The notes: generated by a model from the letters alone, not told the origin. A stretch of DNA of 64,000 bases from Streptomyces sp. P9-A2 (GCF_036634175.1 NZ_JAZIFX010000001.1:2666001-2730000), one strand, 5' to 3'; shown: positions 8,526 to 19,595, counted from the first letter of the stretch. Made by a program: numbers and translations.

Positions 8526-9644
8526 ATGAACCACGACTCCCCGCTCTCCCCGCTCTCCCCCCGCCCCCTGCACCACCCCGCCACCGCCGCCGGCCCGCGG
8601 CGCGTGCTCACCACCGCCCAGCTCCGCTCGCACGGTGTTTCGGCCGCGGAGGCCGACGACCAGTGCCGCCCCGGCGGTCCCTGGCAGCAGCTCCTGCCCG
8701 GTGTCGTCCTGCTCCACCCGGGTCCGCCGACCGGCGAGGAGCGGCTGCACGCGGCGCTGCTGTACACGACGCGGGAGCGGTCCGTGCGCGTCCTCGCCCA
8801 GCCCGGCCCGGCCGACTCGACGGCGCCCCACTACGAGGACGCGATGATCACCGGTGCGGCCGCGCTGACCCTGCACGGCTTCTCCTCCGCTCCCCCGCTG
8901 TCCTGCCTGGAGACCCTCGACGTACTCGTCCCGCGGCTGCGCCGGCTGCGCTCCACGGGCGGTGTGCGCATCGTCCGCGCCCCGGTGCTGCCGGCCCCCG
9001 AGCGGGTGGCGGACGTACCGGTGGCGCCGGTCCCGCGGGCGCTGGCCGACGCGGTGGCCACTCTGGACGACGCGGCCGCGGTGCTCCGGCTGCTGACGGA
9101 GGCGGTGGTCGGCGGTCACTGCGACGCGGCCACGGTGGTGCGGGAGCTGACCGGTGCGAAGCTCCTGAACCGGCCGCACGTGGTGAACGCGGTGGACTCG
9201 CTGGTGGCCGAGGGCCGTGCGGTCACGGAGGAACGGCTGTACCGGATGGTGCGGGAGTACGGTCTGCCCGACCCGGTGTGGAACGTCGACCTGCACCTGC
9301 CCGGCGGCCCCCACCTCGGCGGTCTGGACGCCTACTGGCCCGACCAGGCCGTGGCGGTCGAGCTGGACACCCGGACCTCCCGGCAGGGCCCCCGCCGGGA
9401 GGAGCGCCGCCGGGAGGAGCGCCGCCGGGAGGGCCGTCTCCCGGGGGGCTCCCTCCCGGAGGACGTGTGGTCCGAGTACGCCCGCAAGCGTGAGCACCTG
9501 GAGCGGCTCGGCATCACCGTCGTGCACCTCACCCCGCACAAGCTGCGGGACGCGGCGGAGCAGCAGGCAGCGGTGATCCGTACGGCGCTGATGGCAGCGG
9601 ACGACCGCGATCCCGCCGCCTACGTCGTGGTGCTGCCCCGCTAG
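8526..9644 (+). CDS. Hypothetical protein, AbiEi/DUF559-like architecture
   Basis: A 372-residue cytoplasmic protein. The N-terminal part (TTAQLRSHGVSAAEADDQ, then WQQLLPGVVLLHPG) resembles the winged-helix/AbiEi-type domain often found before small endonuclease-like folds in actinomycetes. The C-terminal part (AVAVELDTRTS, then REHLERLGITVVHLTP) resembles the DUF559/Vsr-like core, but the catalytic residues expected there are not clearly present. A low-complexity insert of three RREER-type units at 9395-9437 interrupts this core. The ATG at 8526 is preferred over 8409, which lies inside the terminator region. Whether it is a toxin-antitoxin component or a domesticated nuclease relative is unknown. 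Confidence 0.65.
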   Translation: MNHDSPLSPLSPRPLHHPATAAGPRRVLTTAQLRSHGVSAAEADDQCRPGGPWQQLLPGVVLLHPGPPTGEERLHAALLYTTRERSVRVLAQPGPADSTAPHYEDAMITGAAALTLHGFSSAPPLSCLETLDVLVPRLRRLRSTGGVRIVRAPVLPAPERVADVPVAPVPRALADAVATLDDAAAVLRLLTEAVVGGHCDAATVVRELTGAKLLNRPHVVNAVDSLVAEGRAVTEERLYRMVREYGLPDPVWNVDLHLPGGPHLGGLDAYWPDQAVAVELDTRTSRQGPRREERRREERRREGRLPGGSLPEDVWSEYARKREHLERLGITVVHLTPHKLRDAAEQQAAVIRTALMAADDRDPAAYVVVLPR

Positions 9645-9662
9645 GGCCCGTCTCGACCGACG

Positions 9663-10007
9663 TCAGTCCGCGTCGGGGGCGTCGATTATGTTGCCGTCCT
9701 TGTCGAGCGTGTGGGTGTCCCAGTACACGTCCCACTTGTCGTCGACCTGCTGCGGCACCTTGCCCTCCGGATAGCGCGCGAATCCTGCCGGTGGCTCCTT
9801 TTCGTCCGACACGCAAGCGCTGCCGGCCTTGCCTACGGCCAGAACGGGGTACTCGCCGCTGCTGCAGCTGTCCGATGCGGACTCGAAGCCGGAACATCCG
9901 GTGAGTACCGCGACTGCGGCCGCGCTCGCGAGAGCAGCAGCGGCGATACGGACCCTCCCGGGCCGAAAGGCAGTGGCCGCTCGGCTCGTTCTGCGGGGCA
10001 GGTACAT
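9663..10007 (-). CDS. Small lipoprotein (SCO0607-like)
   Basis: A 114-residue exported lipoprotein. A basic N-terminus and a hydrophobic stretch lead to the lipobox LTGC, with the lipidated cysteine at about residue 38. The mature part has two more cysteines (DSCSSGEYPVLAVG, GSACVSD) that could form a disulphide, and the sequence KVPQQVDDKWDVYW. From memory it resembles the actinobacterial SCO0607-type lipoprotein family, whose role is unknown. It is a single-gene unit convergent with the preceding gene. A perfect 16-bp palindrome lies about 65 bases upstream of its start. Confidence 0.75.
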   Translation of the reverse strand: MYLPRRTSRAATAFRPGRVRIAAAALASAAAVAVLTGCSGFESASDSCSSGEYPVLAVGKAGSACVSDEKEPPAGFARYPEGKVPQQVDDKWDVYWDTHTLDKDGNIIDAPDAD

Positions 10008-10071
10008 GATCGTCTCCAGTCGTTCTTGGTCTGTCTGCCGCTACTCTCGCCGCCAGGGAGCTGCCGTTCCA

Positions 10072-10087
10072 TGAGTACGCGTACTCA
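10072..10087. promoter_or_regulatory. Perfect 16-bp palindrome upstream of the lipoprotein gene
   Basis: TGAGTACGCGTACTCA reads the same on both strands. It lies 65 bases before the start of the lipoprotein gene and is a plausible operator for a dimeric regulator. The regulator is not known. The rest of 10008-10278 shows no gene. Confidence 0.6.
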
Positions 10088-10278
10088 GCACTGTGCTCCC
10101 GGATACTCAACCCCTGTATTTTCAGCGGGATTTGGAAGGGGCCGGGTGGGCGACCCAGGTGATCTCGGTCATTTGCCACGCAGGTTCGACCAGTCGCCTC
10201 TATGCCGAAGCTGTCAGTTGATTCCGAGGTCTCGACCCACCCATGCGTCCGCCCCACCGGTCCCGCCCTTCCTGCTTC

Positions 10279-12045
10279 CTACGCCTTGAGCAGGAGTTCC
10301 GTGTTGCGGTCCCGGGGGGTGCCGCCGAGGTCGGTGCGGGCGCCGGGGGCGTTGCAGGACAGTTCGCGGTAGAGGGCGGCGAGACCGGTCTGGGTGAGGT
10401 CGCCGTAGTCGGTGCGGGACGGGGCCGCGGACTCGACCAGGGTGGTGAACAGGGACAGGGTGCCGTCCTTGTTGTCCACCAGCTCGATGACGCGGGCGAG
10501 TTGGGGGAAGTCGACGTGGGAGGCGGTGGAGATCTCCCAGAAGGAGCCGGCCGAACCGGTGTGCGCGGTGATCGCGTTGCGGTGGATGTGGCCGTTGACC
10601 CAGGCCACCACGTTGCGGTGGGCGCCGAGGAGTTCGAGGAGTTCCTTGCCGTCGTGGCGCCGCTCGTCGGGGCGGGCCGGGTCGCGGTGCGTGTTCGTCA
10701 TCGACTCGCTGGTGTGGTGGCTGAAGACGATCGTGCGGGAGCCCTTGTGGGTGCGCAGTGTCCGTTCCAGCCAGCGCAGTTGGGCCGTGCCGACGGAGCC
10801 CGCGTAGTGGCCGCCCGGGTCGGTGGTGTCGAGGCTGACGCCGATGACGTCGTCGGAGACGCGGAACGCGTAGTACTGGGTGCCCGCGTCGAGGTTGGCG
10901 GCGGAGTAGCCGTGCCCCACCGGGCCGAACCCGCGGTAGGCGGGGTCCAGGTGGGCTTCGACGTACTCGGCGGGGGTGAAGGGGGCGCGTGCCTCGTCGG
11001 GGGTGACCGGGCGCATGGCGCGGGCGTGGGCCTTCAGGAACTCGCCGTACTGGACGCCCCGCGGGTCGCCGGCCTTCCTGATGACCTGCTGGAGCTTCTT
11101 CGCCTCGGCCGCCCCGAGCTCCATCAGCTTGCGGCCGCCGACGGCGAGTTCGGTGAGGTACGGGTCGCCGTGGGAGGCGTAGCAGCCGAGCGGCATCGCG
11201 TCGTGGTTGCCGACGGTGGAGTACCAGGGGAGGTTGAGGCCGGGGCTGTTCACCTCGCGGACGGCCGCGGCGAGGAAGCCGTCGAGGTGCGGGAAGCCGA
11301 GTTGCTTGTCGGCGTCGCGGGTGGTGGCGTCCGGCTGCCAGTACTGTCGCAGACCGCTGTTCTGGACGCCTTCGTAGTGGCGCGGGTCCCCGCTGTTGGG
11401 GGTGATGCGGCCGCCGCCGAGCGCCGTCAGGAACCAGTCCAGTTCGGAGCGGGTGTTGTTGTCGGTGTTGTCGCCGGTGGTCATCGCGAAGTGCAGCGGG
11501 GAGCCGGTGACGGGGGCGCCGCGCAGGTTGTTGATCCGCTCGACGAGGGAGACCACTCCGTGCACGGTGAGCGCCTCGTGCGGCCGCCAGGCGTGCACGT
11601 CGGTGGAGCGCAGGTACTCCAGGCGCAGCGGGTGCTGCGTGTCGAGCACGTGCAGGTCGGTGAGCTGCACGAACGCGGCCAGGGTGGTGCGGCGGTCGTC
11701 CCGGCCGGAGTGGGCGCCGGCCAGTTCGCCGCGTACCACCCTCTCCCAGCCGGGGCCTTCGTCGAGGCGCCGGTAGCCGGCGGCATGGCCGCCGCGCGGC
11801 GTGGACACCCCGGCGACGGTGGTGCCGCGTGTGTACGGGGCGAGCGGGGCGGCCGGTGCCTGCCGGGAGGAGGCGAGGACGGCCTCGTCCGCGGCGGCGT
11901 CGGCGCTGCCGGCGGCGACGGCCTGGTCGCCGCCGGGACGCAGGGCGTAACCGACGCCGGCGGAGAGGGCGACCGCGCCGGTGGCGGCGAGGAGGGAACG
12001 GCGGTGGAGTCCACCGGAGTCGGCGACTGAGCGTATGCGCGACAT
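10279..12045 (-). CDS. Tat-exported metallophosphoesterase (TIGR03767-like)
   Basis: A 588-residue secreted phosphoesterase. The N-terminus has a twin-arginine signal (HRRSLLAATGAVALSAG). The five calcineurin-like metal motifs are in order: TDLH (about residue 130), GDN (about 190), GNHD, SHH, and NGHIH. The size and the long inserts between motifs fit the actinobacterial family of large secreted metallophosphoesterases. The substrate is unknown; phosphodiesters or phosphomonoesters outside the cell are likely. It stands alone, with a 350-base upstream region that holds an inverted repeat. ATG at 12045. Confidence 0.85.
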   Translation of the reverse strand: MSRIRSVADSGGLHRRSLLAATGAVALSAGVGYALRPGGDQAVAAGSADAAADEAVLASSRQAPAAPLAPYTRGTTVAGVSTPRGGHAAGYRRLDEGPGWERVVRGELAGAHSGRDDRRTTLAAFVQLTDLHVLDTQHPLRLEYLRSTDVHAWRPHEALTVHGVVSLVERINNLRGAPVTGSPLHFAMTTGDNTDNNTRSELDWFLTALGGGRITPNSGDPRHYEGVQNSGLRQYWQPDATTRDADKQLGFPHLDGFLAAAVREVNSPGLNLPWYSTVGNHDAMPLGCYASHGDPYLTELAVGGRKLMELGAAEAKKLQQVIRKAGDPRGVQYGEFLKAHARAMRPVTPDEARAPFTPAEYVEAHLDPAYRGFGPVGHGYSAANLDAGTQYYAFRVSDDVIGVSLDTTDPGGHYAGSVGTAQLRWLERTLRTHKGSRTIVFSHHTSESMTNTHRDPARPDERRHDGKELLELLGAHRNVVAWVNGHIHRNAITAHTGSAGSFWEISTASHVDFPQLARVIELVDNKDGTLSLFTTLVESAAPSRTDYGDLTQTGLAALYRELSCNAPGARTDLGGTPRDRNTELLLKA

Positions 12046-12091
12046 GGCGCTTGTCTCCCCGGGTGCGAACGCATCGGCAGTGACCGCGGGG

Positions 12092-12108
12092 CGTTCGCCG
12101 GGCGAACG
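12092..12108. promoter_or_regulatory. Inverted repeat upstream of the metallophosphoesterase
   Basis: CGTTCGCC and GGCGAACG are exact inverted copies around one base, about 47 bases before the metallophosphoesterase start. It is a candidate operator. I looked for PhoP PHO-box direct repeats here and did not find a convincing array. The remaining 12109-12398 shows no other feature I can support. Confidence 0.5.
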
Positions 12109-12398
12109 TCCCGCTCGTACTGGATGCTTGGCAGCGGGAATGGCCTGCGTGTGAACGCGACGGCAACGCGCGACACCGATCGCCGTACGTGGATCTTGGG
12201 CCCCCGGGCCGTCGGCACCCGCTCCCGCACCGGCCCGGAACCGGTCACACCGCGTTCACTTGACGAGAAGCCGGGCGGCCGGACATCCGCACCATTCCGG
12301 CAATGAGGACGTTCACCACTATTGCCCGACAAGTCTCGGCCTTCTGCGTGTTCCACCCGCCGGCTCTCCGCGTGCCCCCCTGCCCCACCGCGGTGTCG

Positions 12399-12638
12399 TC
12401 AGCCCGCGTGCCGCGCGGCCGGCGCCACCATGCCGTGACGCAGGCGGCGGAAGTACACGGCGCGGCTGATGTGCGGGCTGCGGGCCACCTGCCGGCGGGT
12501 GCCCGACCGCCCGACGCAGTACGCGCGCAGGATGCGCCCGGCCTCGGCGTCGGCCGCCCCGGGGCTTGCCGCCAGGGTGTCCACGGCTTCCGCGCCCGGG
12601 CCCGGCCGACAGGCAGGCCCCCGGACGGGGGCCGTCAC
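12399..12638 (-). CDS. Small hypothetical protein translationally coupled to the Nudix gene
   Basis: A 79-residue frame starts at a GTG that overlaps the Nudix stop codon (GTGA at 12635-12638), the usual sign of translational coupling. The predicted product has an acidic/alanine-rich first half (SPGAADAEAGRILRAY) and a basic second half (RRQVARSPHISRAVYFRRLRHG). I do not recognise the family. The overlap and the regular residue composition of the C-terminal half argue for a real gene. Confidence 0.5.
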   Translation of the reverse strand: MTAPVRGPACRPGPGAEAVDTLAASPGAADAEAGRILRAYCVGRSGTRRQVARSPHISRAVYFRRLRHGMVAPAARHAG

Positions 12639-13120
12639 TCCGCATGCTCCACCCGGCCCGCTGCCGGGCGCTCCCGCCACAGCCGCAGGCCGATGTCGAC
12701 CATGCGGATCCTGACCAGGTCCGGGACGGCGTCCAGGGGGTGCCAGGCGGCCAGTTCGGTGGAGCCGCCGATCTCGTTCCTCAGCTCGCCGCCGGCGATC
12801 CGCCCCTCGTAGACCAGCCGTACGGCATGGTGGTCGGCGCTGCGTCCCAGGCGGCGGGCGAAGGTGTGCCGGGCGAAAGCGTGCCGGACGAAGGCGTGCC
12901 GGGCGGAGTCCACGCCGAGCAGTCCGGTGACCTCGATGCGGTACCCGGTCTCCTCCTCGACCTCCCGCCGCACGGTGTCGTACGGATCCTCGCCGTGCTC
13001 CATGCCACCGCCCGGCAGAACCCACTCCGGTGCGCCTCCGGGCGCCGGGGACCGGGCCAGCAGGAGCCGTCCGTCGCGCACCACCACGGCGTAGGCCGCC
13101 ACCCTCAAGGTCTGCCGCAT
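12635..13120 (-). CDS. Nudix hydrolase
   Basis: A 161-residue enzyme of the Nudix superfamily, which hydrolyses nucleoside diphosphates linked to another moiety. The Nudix box is complete: GGGMEHGEDPYDTVRREVEE, then ETGY, at about residues 37-60. A run of near-repeats (RHAFVRHAFARHTFARR) between the box and the C-terminal part is unusual and comes from a short DNA repeat at about 12855-12905. The substrate cannot be predicted. A small protein gene overlaps its stop codon, so the two probably form one unit. Confidence 0.85.
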   Translation of the reverse strand: MRQTLRVAAYAVVVRDGRLLLARSPAPGGAPEWVLPGGGMEHGEDPYDTVRREVEEETGYRIEVTGLLGVDSARHAFVRHAFARHTFARRLGRSADHHAVRLVYEGRIAGGELRNEIGGSTELAAWHPLDAVPDLVRIRMVDIGLRLWRERPAAGRVEHAE

Positions 13121-13279
13121 CCTGGGACGCTAACCCGCGGGCGCCCACGAGGCGGCCCGTACGGCTGACTTGCCCGCTTCGGCCCCCAACACCCCATAAG
13201 CGCATAGCGGGTTTTCCCCATACCTTCATTTCGATTCCGCCAACTCTCGCCCAACACACACCCCTTGGGTAAGGCTCAA

Positions 13280-13310
13280 CGATCGTCCGGGACCGTATTC
13301 CGGACGATCG
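13280..13310. promoter_or_regulatory. 11-bp inverted repeat upstream of the subtilase
   Basis: CGATCGTCCGG and CCGGACGATCG are exact inverted copies separated by 9 bases, about 60 bases before the peptidase start. There is no T-run, so an operator or a 5' leader hairpin is more likely than a terminator. Confidence 0.55.
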
Positions 13311-13371
13311 CGGCCAGGGTCGATCGGCTCCGGCCGCTCCACGATGGTTCCTTTACTTACAAGGGATGCCG

Positions 13372-16300
13372 ATGACCCATTCCTCCCCGCGCGAGTCGAT
13401 ATCGGGCACCAGACGCGCGGCCCGTATCGCCCTGGCCGCCGGTCTCGTCGCCGCGCTCTGCGCGGTCGGCCCGATACCCCTGGCGGCCGCCGCCGACGCG
13501 CCGGCCGCCGTACCCGTCGACGGTGACGTCAAGTCCGCCCCCGACAAGCTCGGTTCGAGTGACGCGGACCTCCTCGCCGAGGCCAAGGCCGACGGCGTCA
13601 AGAACGTCACGATGATGATCGCCACCGCCCCCGGGAAGACCGAGCAGGTCGCCGGGGAGCTGAACGCGGTGAAGGGCGGTTCGGTCGGCCGGACCCACGA
13701 CGAGCTCGGTTACGTCCGGGCCACCGTTCCCACCGGGAAGGCGGACGCGGCCATCGCCGCCGCCGCCAAGCTCTCCACCGTGCACGGCATCGACCTGCGC
13801 GACGAGATCCCGCTCGACGACCCGACCCCGGCCGCGGACACCACCGCCAAGGCCGCCGGCAAGGGCAAGGACAAGGGCACCGCCGCCTACCCGGGCCCCG
13901 ACCGGCGGACCCCCGCGAAGAACCCGTACAACCCGTCCTTCGAGACGGGCGCCGTCGACTTCGTGAAGGACAACCCGAAGGCGGACGGCCGCGGCGTCAC
14001 CATCGGCATCCTCGACTCGGGCGTGGACCTGGCCCACCCGGCGCTGCAGAAGACCACCACCGGCGAACGCAAGATCGTCGACTGGGTGACGGCGACCGAC
14101 CCGCTCGTCGACGGCGACGAGACCTGGCGCCCGATGACCGCATCGGTCTCCGGCCCCACCTTCACCCACGAGGGCGCGACCTGGACGGCGCCCGAGGGCT
14201 CGTACCGGATCAGCACCTTCAAGGAGTCGTACACCATCGGCGGCGACGCGGGCGGTGACGCCAACTTCGACGGCGACACCACCGACGCCTGGGGCGTGCT
14301 GTACGACGCGGCGGCCGGCACCGTCCGCGTCGACCTGAACGACAATCAGGACTTCTCCGACGACACCCCGATGAAGCCCTACAAGGACGGCTTCCAGATC
14401 GGGTACTTCGGTACCGACGACCCGGCCACCGAGGTCGCCGAGCGCCAGCCGTTCGTCGTGGAGATCCGCAAGGACGTCGTCCGCAACGCGGCCGGAGACA
14501 AGGCCGACTTCGTCAACATCGGTCTCATCGAGGGCTCCCACGGCTCGCACGTCGCCGGCATCACCGCCGCCCACGGCCTGTTCGGCGGGAAGATGAACGG
14601 TGCCGCGCCCGGCGCGAAGATCGTCTCCTCCCGTGCCTGCACCTGGTCCGGCGGCTGCACCAGCGTGGCGCTCACCGAGGGCATGATCGACCTCGTCACC
14701 GAGCGCGGTGTCGACATCGTCAACATGTCCATCGGCGGCCTGCCCGCGCTCAACGACGGCAATAACGCCCGCGCCGAGCTGTACACCCGCCTCATCGACA
14801 CCTACGGCGTCCAGCTGGTGATCTCCGCGGGCAACTCCGGCCCCGGCACCAACACCATCGGCGACCCGTCGCTGGCCGACAAGGTCATCTCGGTCGGCGC
14901 GTCCGTCTCCAAGGAGACCTGGGCCGCCAACTACGGCTCCGTCGTGCGGACGCAGTACGCCATGATGCCGTTCTCCTCCCGCGGCCCGCGTGAGGACGGC
15001 GGCTTCACGCCGACGCTGATCGCGCCCGGCGCGGCGATCAACACCATCCAGACCTGGGCGCCGGGTGCCCCGGTCGCCGAGGCGGGCTACGGCCTCCCGG
15101 CCGGTTACGGCATGCTCCAGGGCACCTCGATGGCGTCCCCGCAGGCCGCCGGCTCCGCCGCGCTGCTGCTGTCGGCCGCGAAGCAGAAGCGGATCGGCCT
15201 GACGCCCGCGAAGCTGCGCACCGCCCTCACCTCCACCGCCCAGCACATCAAGGGCCTGCAGGCCTACGAGGAGGGCGCCGGCCTCATCGACCTCGAGGAG
15301 GCCTGGGACTCGATCCGGGACGGGGCCACCGCGCACGAGTACAGCGTGAAGGCGCCGGTCGACACCGCGATCGAGCAGTTCCTGAAGACCCCCGGCTTCG
15401 GCACCGGCGTCTACGACCGCGAGGGCGGCCTGAAGGCCGGCCAGAAGAAGACGTACGACGTCACCATCACCCGTACGTCCGGTCCCGACCGTGCGATCCG
15501 GCACGAGCTCGACCTCGCGAACAACACCGACCGCGCCTTCCGCATCGTCGGCGACGACGACGTGCGGCTGGCGCTGAACGAGCCGGTGACCGTCAAGATC
15601 CAGGCCGCGCCCCGCTCGGCCGGTCTGAAGAGCGCCATCCTCGAGGTCGACGACCCGCGCACCGAGGGCGTCGACCGGCAGATCCTGAGCACGGTGGTCG
15701 TCTCGGCTCCGCTGGCGCACACCTTCTCCGCCTCCGGCACCGCCCAGCGCAACGCCACCACCTCCTACTTCGTCACCGTGCCCGAGGGCGCGAAGACACT
15801 GGAGATCGCGCTGAGCGGTCTGAAGGCCACGAGCCAGACCCGGTTCATCGCCATCCACCCCTACGGCGTCCCGGCCGACCCGACGTCGACGGTCAACTGC
15901 TACCCGAACTACAGCAACCCGGCCAACACCTGCCGCCCCGACCTGCGGTCGTACGTGAACCCGCAGCCCGGCGTCTGGGAGATCGAGGTCGAGTCGCGCC
16001 GCACCTCGCCGCTGCTCGACAACCCGTACAAGCTGGACGTCGCCGTGCTCGGCGCGGTCTTCGACCCGCAGACCGTGACCGTGCCGGAGGCGAAGGTCGG
16101 TACTCCGGCCGACGTCTCCTGGAAGGTGACCAACCAGGCAGCCACCCTGGACGGCAAGCTGGTCGGCGGCCCGCTGGGCTCCGCCAAGTCGGCCCGGCCC
16201 GCCATCTCCAAGGGTGTCACGCACACCACCACCGTCACGGTGCCCGAGGGTGCCACGTCGCTCGACGTCGCCATCGGTAACGTCTCCGACACCGCCGCCG

Positions 16301-16680
16301 ACCTGGACCTGACGGTCTACAACGCGGCGGGCACCCCCGTCGCCCAGTCCGCGGACGGCGACTCGGAGGAGTCGGTGTCCATCGCCTCCCCGGCGGCCGG
16401 CACCTACACCGTCAAGGTCGTGGGCTACTCCGTCCCGGCCGGTTCCGCTGACTACGACTACCGGGACGTGTTCTTCTCCACCACGCTCGGCGAGGTCACG
16501 GTCGACGGGGCCGCGCCGGTGAGGATCGGCACCGGCGAGTCGGCCACCGTCTCCGGCGCCGTCACCGCCGTGGCGGCGGCTCCCGAGGGACGTGAGTTCT
16601 TCGGCCGGGTGCAGCTGGTCAACGCGCGCGGCACGGTCGCGGGCACGGGCAGCGTGACGATCGAGAAGGTCGTGCCGTAA
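13372..16680 (+). CDS. Secreted S8 family serine peptidase (subtilisin-like), large
   Basis: A protein of about 1100 residues with a Sec-type signal peptide (RRAARIALAAGLVAALCAVGPIPLAAAADA written in part: RIALAAGLVAAL). An inhibitor-like propeptide precedes the catalytic domain. The catalytic triad is in subtilase order: Asp in ILDSGVD (about residue 220), His in GSHGSHVAG (about 390) and Ser in GTSMASP (about 588), with the oxyanion Asn in SAGNSGPG. A 130-residue insert separates Asp and His. The C-terminal 450 residues hold beta-rich domains (including a pre-peptidase-like repeat, DLDLTVYNAAG). The ATG at 13372 is preferred because AAGGGAT lies five bases upstream; the ATG at 13366 is inside that site. 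A terminator follows. Probably an extracellular nutritional protease. Confidence 0.9.
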   Translation: MTHSSPRESISGTRRAARIALAAGLVAALCAVGPIPLAAAADAPAAVPVDGDVKSAPDKLGSSDADLLAEAKADGVKNVTMMIATAPGKTEQVAGELNAVKGGSVGRTHDELGYVRATVPTGKADAAIAAAAKLSTVHGIDLRDEIPLDDPTPAADTTAKAAGKGKDKGTAAYPGPDRRTPAKNPYNPSFETGAVDFVKDNPKADGRGVTIGILDSGVDLAHPALQKTTTGERKIVDWVTATDPLVDGDETWRPMTASVSGPTFTHEGATWTAPEGSYRISTFKESYTIGGDAGGDANFDGDTTDAWGVLYDAAAGTVRVDLNDNQDFSDDTPMKPYKDGFQIGYFGTDDPATEVAERQPFVVEIRKDVVRNAAGDKADFVNIGLIEGSHGSHVAGITAAHGLFGGKMNGAAPGAKIVSSRACTWSGGCTSVALTEGMIDLVTERGVDIVNMSIGGLPALNDGNNARAELYTRLIDTYGVQLVISAGNSGPGTNTIGDPSLADKVISVGASVSKETWAANYGSVVRTQYAMMPFSSRGPREDGGFTPTLIAPGAAINTIQTWAPGAPVAEAGYGLPAGYGMLQGTSMASPQAAGSAALLLSAAKQKRIGLTPAKLRTALTSTAQHIKGLQAYEEGAGLIDLEEAWDSIRDGATAHEYSVKAPVDTAIEQFLKTPGFGTGVYDREGGLKAGQKKTYDVTITRTSGPDRAIRHELDLANNTDRAFRIVGDDDVRLALNEPVTVKIQAAPRSAGLKSAILEVDDPRTEGVDRQILSTVVVSAPLAHTFSASGTAQRNATTSYFVTVPEGAKTLEIALSGLKATSQTRFIAIHPYGVPADPTSTVNCYPNYSNPANTCRPDLRSYVNPQPGVWEIEVESRRTSPLLDNPYKLDVAVLGAVFDPQTVTVPEAKVGTPADVSWKVTNQAATLDGKLVGGPLGSAKSARPAISKGVTHTTTVTVPEGATSLDVAIGNVSDTAADLDLTVYNAAGTPVAQSADGDSEESVSIASPAAGTYTVKVVGYSVPAGSADYDYRDVFFSTTLGEVTVDGAAPVRIGTGESATVSGAVTAVAAAPEGREFFGRVQLVNARGTVAGTGSVTIEKVVP

Positions 16681-16699
16681 CCGACGGCCACCAGCGGCA

Positions 16700-16731
16700 G
16701 GGGCGGGCGTCCATCAGGGCGCCCGCCCCTT
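16700..16731 (+). terminator. Hairpin terminator after the subtilase
   Basis: GGGCGGGCG pairs with CGCCCGCCC, followed by a short T-containing tail. It lies 20 bases after the stop and between convergent genes. Confidence 0.8.
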
Positions 16732-16772
16732 CGTACGCACCCTGTACGTACCCGGTACGCGCCCTCCTCCGA

Positions 16773-17657
16773 TCACTCGCAGGTCAGGGTGCGTGAGGCG
16801 GGCAGGGCCGCGGTGAGGCGCGCCCGCTCGGGGGCGATGTCCTCCTCGCCGACGATCACGGCGTCCGGGGCGGAGCCCTCACGGGGCAGACCGACCAGGA
16901 CCTCGTCACCGGGGTGCAGCCGGGGCCGGTCGGCTTGCCCGGTCAGGAAGGTGACCTCTTCTTGTTCTCCTGTGGGGGTACCCGCGTCCGGCTCCGGCTT
17001 GTAGCGGCGGATCACCTCCAGCGTGACGCGCTCCTGTCCGGCGCCCGGCACCGGCTCCACCGCCGACACCGTGCCCTCGGCGACGAGCCGGGCGCAGGCG
17101 AGGTAGTGAGGGGTGCCGAAGCCGGTACCGGCCGACTGCTCGGTGCCCCGGGCCCCGTCGCCGCCCACTGCCTTGTCGGCGGCCTCCGCTGCCGACGACG
17201 CGCTGTCGCCGTCGCCCTGTCCGGTCTGCGTCACGAGCCAGCCCGTACCGAGGACCACCGAGGCGGCCGCCGCGGCGGCGAGCGCGCCGAGGGCGACCCT
17301 CAGCGGCCGACGGGCACTGCGGGGCGGCCGAGTCCGGCGGGGCGGCCCGGCGATGGCGGGCAGAGGCCGTACCGGCGCGGGGCCGGGCTCCGCTTCCCGG
17401 ATCAGCGTGTCCCCGATGAGCCCCAGCTGCTCCCGCAGCACGGCGACATCGGCGGCCGCCGCGTCCCGCGCGGCCAGGAACGCCGGGTCCTGCCGGGCCG
17501 CCGAGGGCAGCGGTTCGTCGAGGATCGCGGCCATGAGGGCGTCGATGCCCTCGTACTCGACGCCGTCGTACTGGATGCCGTCGTACTGGATGCCGTGATC
17601 GTCTCCGGTGTTGTTCCGGTCGTCCCCGGTGTCGTTCCGGCTGTCGTGGACGCTCAC
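16773..17657 (-). CDS. Membrane protein, probable anti-sigma-type partner of the adjacent ECF sigma factor
   Basis: A 294-residue protein with one central membrane segment (VALGALAAAAAASVVLGTGW, about residues 120-139). About 115 cytoplasmic residues precede it and an extracytoplasmic C-terminal domain follows. The N-terminus contains a short repeat (GIQYDGIQYDGVEYEGI), encoded by 15-bp DNA repeats. The gene starts two bases after the sigma factor stop, so both are co-transcribed. Position and topology fit a membrane anti-sigma factor, but the zinc-binding HxxxCxxC motif of the ZAS family is absent. The extracellular part has two cysteines. Confidence 0.7.
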   Translation of the reverse strand: MSVHDSRNDTGDDRNNTGDDHGIQYDGIQYDGVEYEGIDALMAAILDEPLPSAARQDPAFLAARDAAAADVAVLREQLGLIGDTLIREAEPGPAPVRPLPAIAGPPRRTRPPRSARRPLRVALGALAAAAAASVVLGTGWLVTQTGQGDGDSASSAAEAADKAVGGDGARGTEQSAGTGFGTPHYLACARLVAEGTVSAVEPVPGAGQERVTLEVIRRYKPEPDAGTPTGEQEEVTFLTGQADRPRLHPGDEVLVGLPREGSAPDAVIVGEEDIAPERARLTAALPASRTLTCE

Positions 17658-17659
17658 GT

Positions 17660-19578
<1,919 letters not shown>

Positions 19579-19595
19579 CCGCCGCCCGGCCAGGA

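Noticed and set aside
10170..10200. GGTTCGAC word resembling a tRNA T-loop
   Set aside because: No acceptor or anticodon stem can be built around it; no tRNA is supported anywhere in the window.
12046..12200. Possible PhoP PHO boxes upstream of the metallophosphoesterase
   Set aside because: Some GTTCAC/GTTCGC words exist, but not in the required 11-bp direct-repeat arrangement.
13357..16224. 955-codon minus-strand frame opposite the subtilase
   Set aside because: Antisense shadow of the peptidase gene; sequence is Val/Gly/Asp/Arg-rich without domains.
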